Origin: Diphasiastrum complanatum
Taxonomy: Eukaryota > Streptophyta > Lycopodiopsida > Lycopodiales > Lycopodiaceae
DNA length: 64,000 nucleotides
Assembly: GCA_029204225.1 (NCBI GenBank)
Contig: CM055108.1
Span: 24,821,670 to 24,885,669, forward strand
Reading direction: 5' to 3'
Shown: positions 62,050 through 64,000 of the stretch, piece after piece
Numbering within the stretch: the first letter of the stretch is position 1
How the letters are laid out: each line of letters begins with the position of its first letter
The notes under the pieces: model-generated
What the model saw: the letters and a program-made list of their open reading frames with translations, nothing else
What the model was told of the DNA's origin: nothing
Database searches by the model: none
Program-made: the position numbers and the translations under genes

Positions 62050-62760
62050 GGCTGGTGTGTGTTTGAGTGAATGGCATAGGAGAGGAGGTGAAGGCCAGCT
62101 ACCAACAATTGCGCAATTGAAACCTATCAGGATAGGTTGGTAGATGGAGAGGAGGGTGAGGGCATTCTTACACCTAGATGCACATGTAGGCGATGATGGT
62201 GATAAGACCACCACAGGTGATCCGTGAGGGGCGCTTGAAAGTAGCCTGCAACTCCTTTACGAGAAACGAGGCCCAATCATAAACTGTGTTCGGTCCACCC
62301 ATCATTGTCATCATGACGATGACCTGCTTGGAGACGTGGAGGGGACGGTGGGAACTGACAATGATGGTGGCGGATAAAAAATTTATTGTGTCACGGAGAT
62401 GTGGATTCTTGAGTCTCGAGATCAGGTACCCGTCGTTGGTTTTGGTTTTAATGTCGTCTTGGTCTAGATTAGAAAGACGGAGATGTTAAATTTGGCGAGT
62501 GTGTGGGTGGTTGGTAGGTGGTCGGAGTGCGGAAGAGTGAGGGCTATTGAAATCAGCTGCGGGTCATGGGGGATCACATGGTCCTGCCCTTTGTAGGTTA
62601 CGGTAAACATGTCGATGGCGAAAGTGGAAAATGCTTGCTAGACTAGAGCAAGTTCCAGAAAAATGGACACTTGCATGTTATGGAAGCTTGCGGCAGTCAA
62701 GACTGCAAGGCAGTCGTCGGTATGAAGAGTGACAATCTCTTGCTCCATTAGTAGCGGCAG
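62050..62760 (-). pseudogene. Decayed coding frame of unknown, probably mobile-element, origin
   Basis: On the - strand one frame runs from about 62760 to 62340 with only four stops in 140 codons: EQEIVTLHTDDCLAVLTAAS, then HNMQVSIFLELALV, TFAIDMFTVTYKGQDHVIPH and PQLISIALTLP. After a frame change near 62280 it continues with VYDWASFLVKELQATFKRPS and RITCGGLITIIAYMCI. Residue order looks like a real globular protein rather than chance. I recall nothing definite; the layout is reminiscent of plant retroelement gag-type or transposon-associated proteins. Further left (62077-61640) the same strand is Ser/Thr/Pro/Ile-rich low complexity, which may be the linker of the same protein. Confidence 0.45.
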
Positions 62761-63505
62761 GATAGTGTACTGAGATGGTGCTCATGCAGCATGAGCAGGA
62801 GGTTGGCTGGCGAATCGGGGAGACATTTTTTTCTCCTCTCGGCCGGGGGACATGGAAGAGGTTGGGGAGGATGTAGAGGTGGATCCGGTCTGTTGGGATG
62901 AGGATGGTGAGGTAGAGGTATGTGATGATGTAGATGGGCTGGAAGAATGGCTGGGTGTGGTGACACTTCGTGTGACACGGAATCTTTGGCCAAGGAGCTC
63001 ATTTTGCAGTGTATGTTGCTTACGTTGATCTTAGTAAGCATGAAAACTATGAGCTATTGGATCCATACGAAAGAAGAAAATTGTTGCATGATTCTAAGTT
63101 GCAACTTTCATTGGAAAAAATATCGGAAGCAGATTAGATACTGTTGAATTGTACTTTTTAAATATTTCTATTTGATATACAAAATTTTAGTGTGTGTCTA
63201 TAGCCTACTGGCTTGTATAAATTTGCATGCTTTTTGAAATTTTTTATAATCCGTCGATTTTGTATTATGACGAATTTGGATTCTTTCGTAAAACCATTGA
63301 AAAAGTTGCAGTATATAGCTGTTTTTTGTGCTAGTCCCGCCATGTTGTGTACTTTTATAAACTTCTACTTTGTGTATACGTGTAGAACCTTCTTCTTCAA
63401 AATCTTAAGTTGCTGCAATAATTTCTTTCCAAATCGTGTATTGAACCTTAGATTGTTTGCTAGAATAATTTGATAAAAATCTTCGAGCTTTAGATCCTCC
63501 AATGC

Positions 63506-64000
63506 TCAGCTTGCATGGAATATTTCTTGTTTTACCTGATAACTTTTTATTTTAACGTGGCCTTTATGTAAGCCTGCTTTGGACAACACATCCTCTAATA
63601 TGAAAATAGCCTCCTTTGCAGAGGCCTCTGGCTCGGAATTCCATGCAAACAGGATGTGAAGATATATTATTTTTTCTATAATACGCACCTCCGCATGCAA
63701 TGTACAGATATAAACATTTTGTAGAGGAATCGGTAGTACAGGTTTCCAATTAGGATCTTCTCGATCTCTTGATATTCTTGTACTCCTTGTCATGTCTTTT
63801 GCTGTTTTCATGCAGTACAAACAAGGGTGTTTAGAGTTGGCGCCATGAGATACATTGAACATACATTTTAATGTCTTCAGATCTCCTGCTAAATGCCATT
63901 CAATGTTGAAAGTGCCAATTCCAGGAATATTGAGTGGAACTCCCTCCATGTGATTTTTTATGGTGGCAGGATATGATGTTCTATTAAATATCCATGAGAG
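63506..64000 (-). CDS. Unknown protein, possibly transposase-like, truncated by window edge
   Basis: On the - strand the frame is open from the window edge (64000) to a stop at 63506, at least 164 codons without interruption; a Met occurs at 63949 but the frame continues upstream of it. Visible features are FNIEWHLAGDLKTLKCMFNV, then SHGANSKHPCLYCMK with a CxxC pair, a WKPVLPIPLQNVYICTLHAE block and IIEKIIYLHILFAWN. The acidic residue in GDLK, the zinc-binding-like CLYC and the following histidine-containing helix resemble the arrangement in some DDE-type transposase cores. I cannot assign a named family. A host gene is not excluded. The rest of the protein lies outside the window. Confidence 0.55.
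   Translation of the reverse strand, partial: LSWIFNRTSYPATIKNHMEGVPLNIPGIGTFNIEWHLAGDLKTLKCMFNVSHGANSKHPCLYCMKTAKDMTRSTRISRDREDPNWKPVLPIPLQNVYICTLHAEVRIIEKIIYLHILFAWNSEPEASAKEAIFILEDVLSKAGLHKGHVKIKSYQVKQEIFHAS

Noticed and set aside
61639-62077. Two - strand frames rich in Ser, Pro, Thr and Ile
   Set aside because: Translation is low complexity from a GATGGTGG-rich tract; they may be the linker of the decayed protein at 62.05-62.76 kb but do not stand alone as genes.

Overview
The window reads as nuclear DNA of a vascular plant with a large, repeat-rich genome. It is AT-rich, its genes carry canonical GT-AG introns of several kilobases, and hAT, Copia and Gypsy remnants outnumber genes. A fern or a gymnosperm fits best because of the intron sizes and heavily decayed retroelements, but no species is claimed. 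I see no prokaryotic operon, CRISPR array, rRNA or tRNA gene.

Two plant genes are supported, both on the + strand. The first (coding 3518-12843, 3 exons, 845 residues) encodes a DCD (Development and Cell Death) domain protein with a TATA box at 2598. Its first intron holds a 3.1-kb hAT transposon with matching terminal inverted repeats, a near-perfect 8-bp target duplication and a frameshifted transposase. The second (coding 26805-57463, 8 exons, 381 residues) is an ADNT1-like mitochondrial adenine nucleotide carrier spread over about 31 kb. All eight exons join in frame, and introns 1, 3 and 5 (6.7, 14.8 and 6.6 kb) have been filled by transposons.

Layout: 1-2590 is a spacer with diverged repeats. 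2598-12843 is the DCD gene. 12844-18650 is a non-coding spacer with microsatellites. 18675-21980 is a rearranged Copia composite (coding end, LTR, primer site, gag start, then an inverted copy of the same family). 22218-25700 holds long GA and TC tracts and minisatellites. 25700-57530 is the carrier gene: intron 1 has a Gypsy-type LTR abutting a multi-exon hAT transposase gene on the - strand; intron 3 has a small hAT-like element, a Copia element nested in the integrase region of another Copia, a Gypsy element, a third hAT fragment and a Gypsy fragment; intron 5 has a Copia fragment, tandem repeats and short elements with palindromic ends. 57530-64000 is a spacer ending in a decayed coding frame and the edge-truncated end of an unknown, possibly transposase-like, open frame on the - strand.

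The two host genes have no evident functional link. The most unusual signal is a set of short clusters of CG-centred palindromic words, each cluster with its own word, several lying next to a GTTGCA terminus. At two autonomous hAT elements these clusters mark or probably mark the ends, so the isolated clusters may be ends of non-autonomous relatives.
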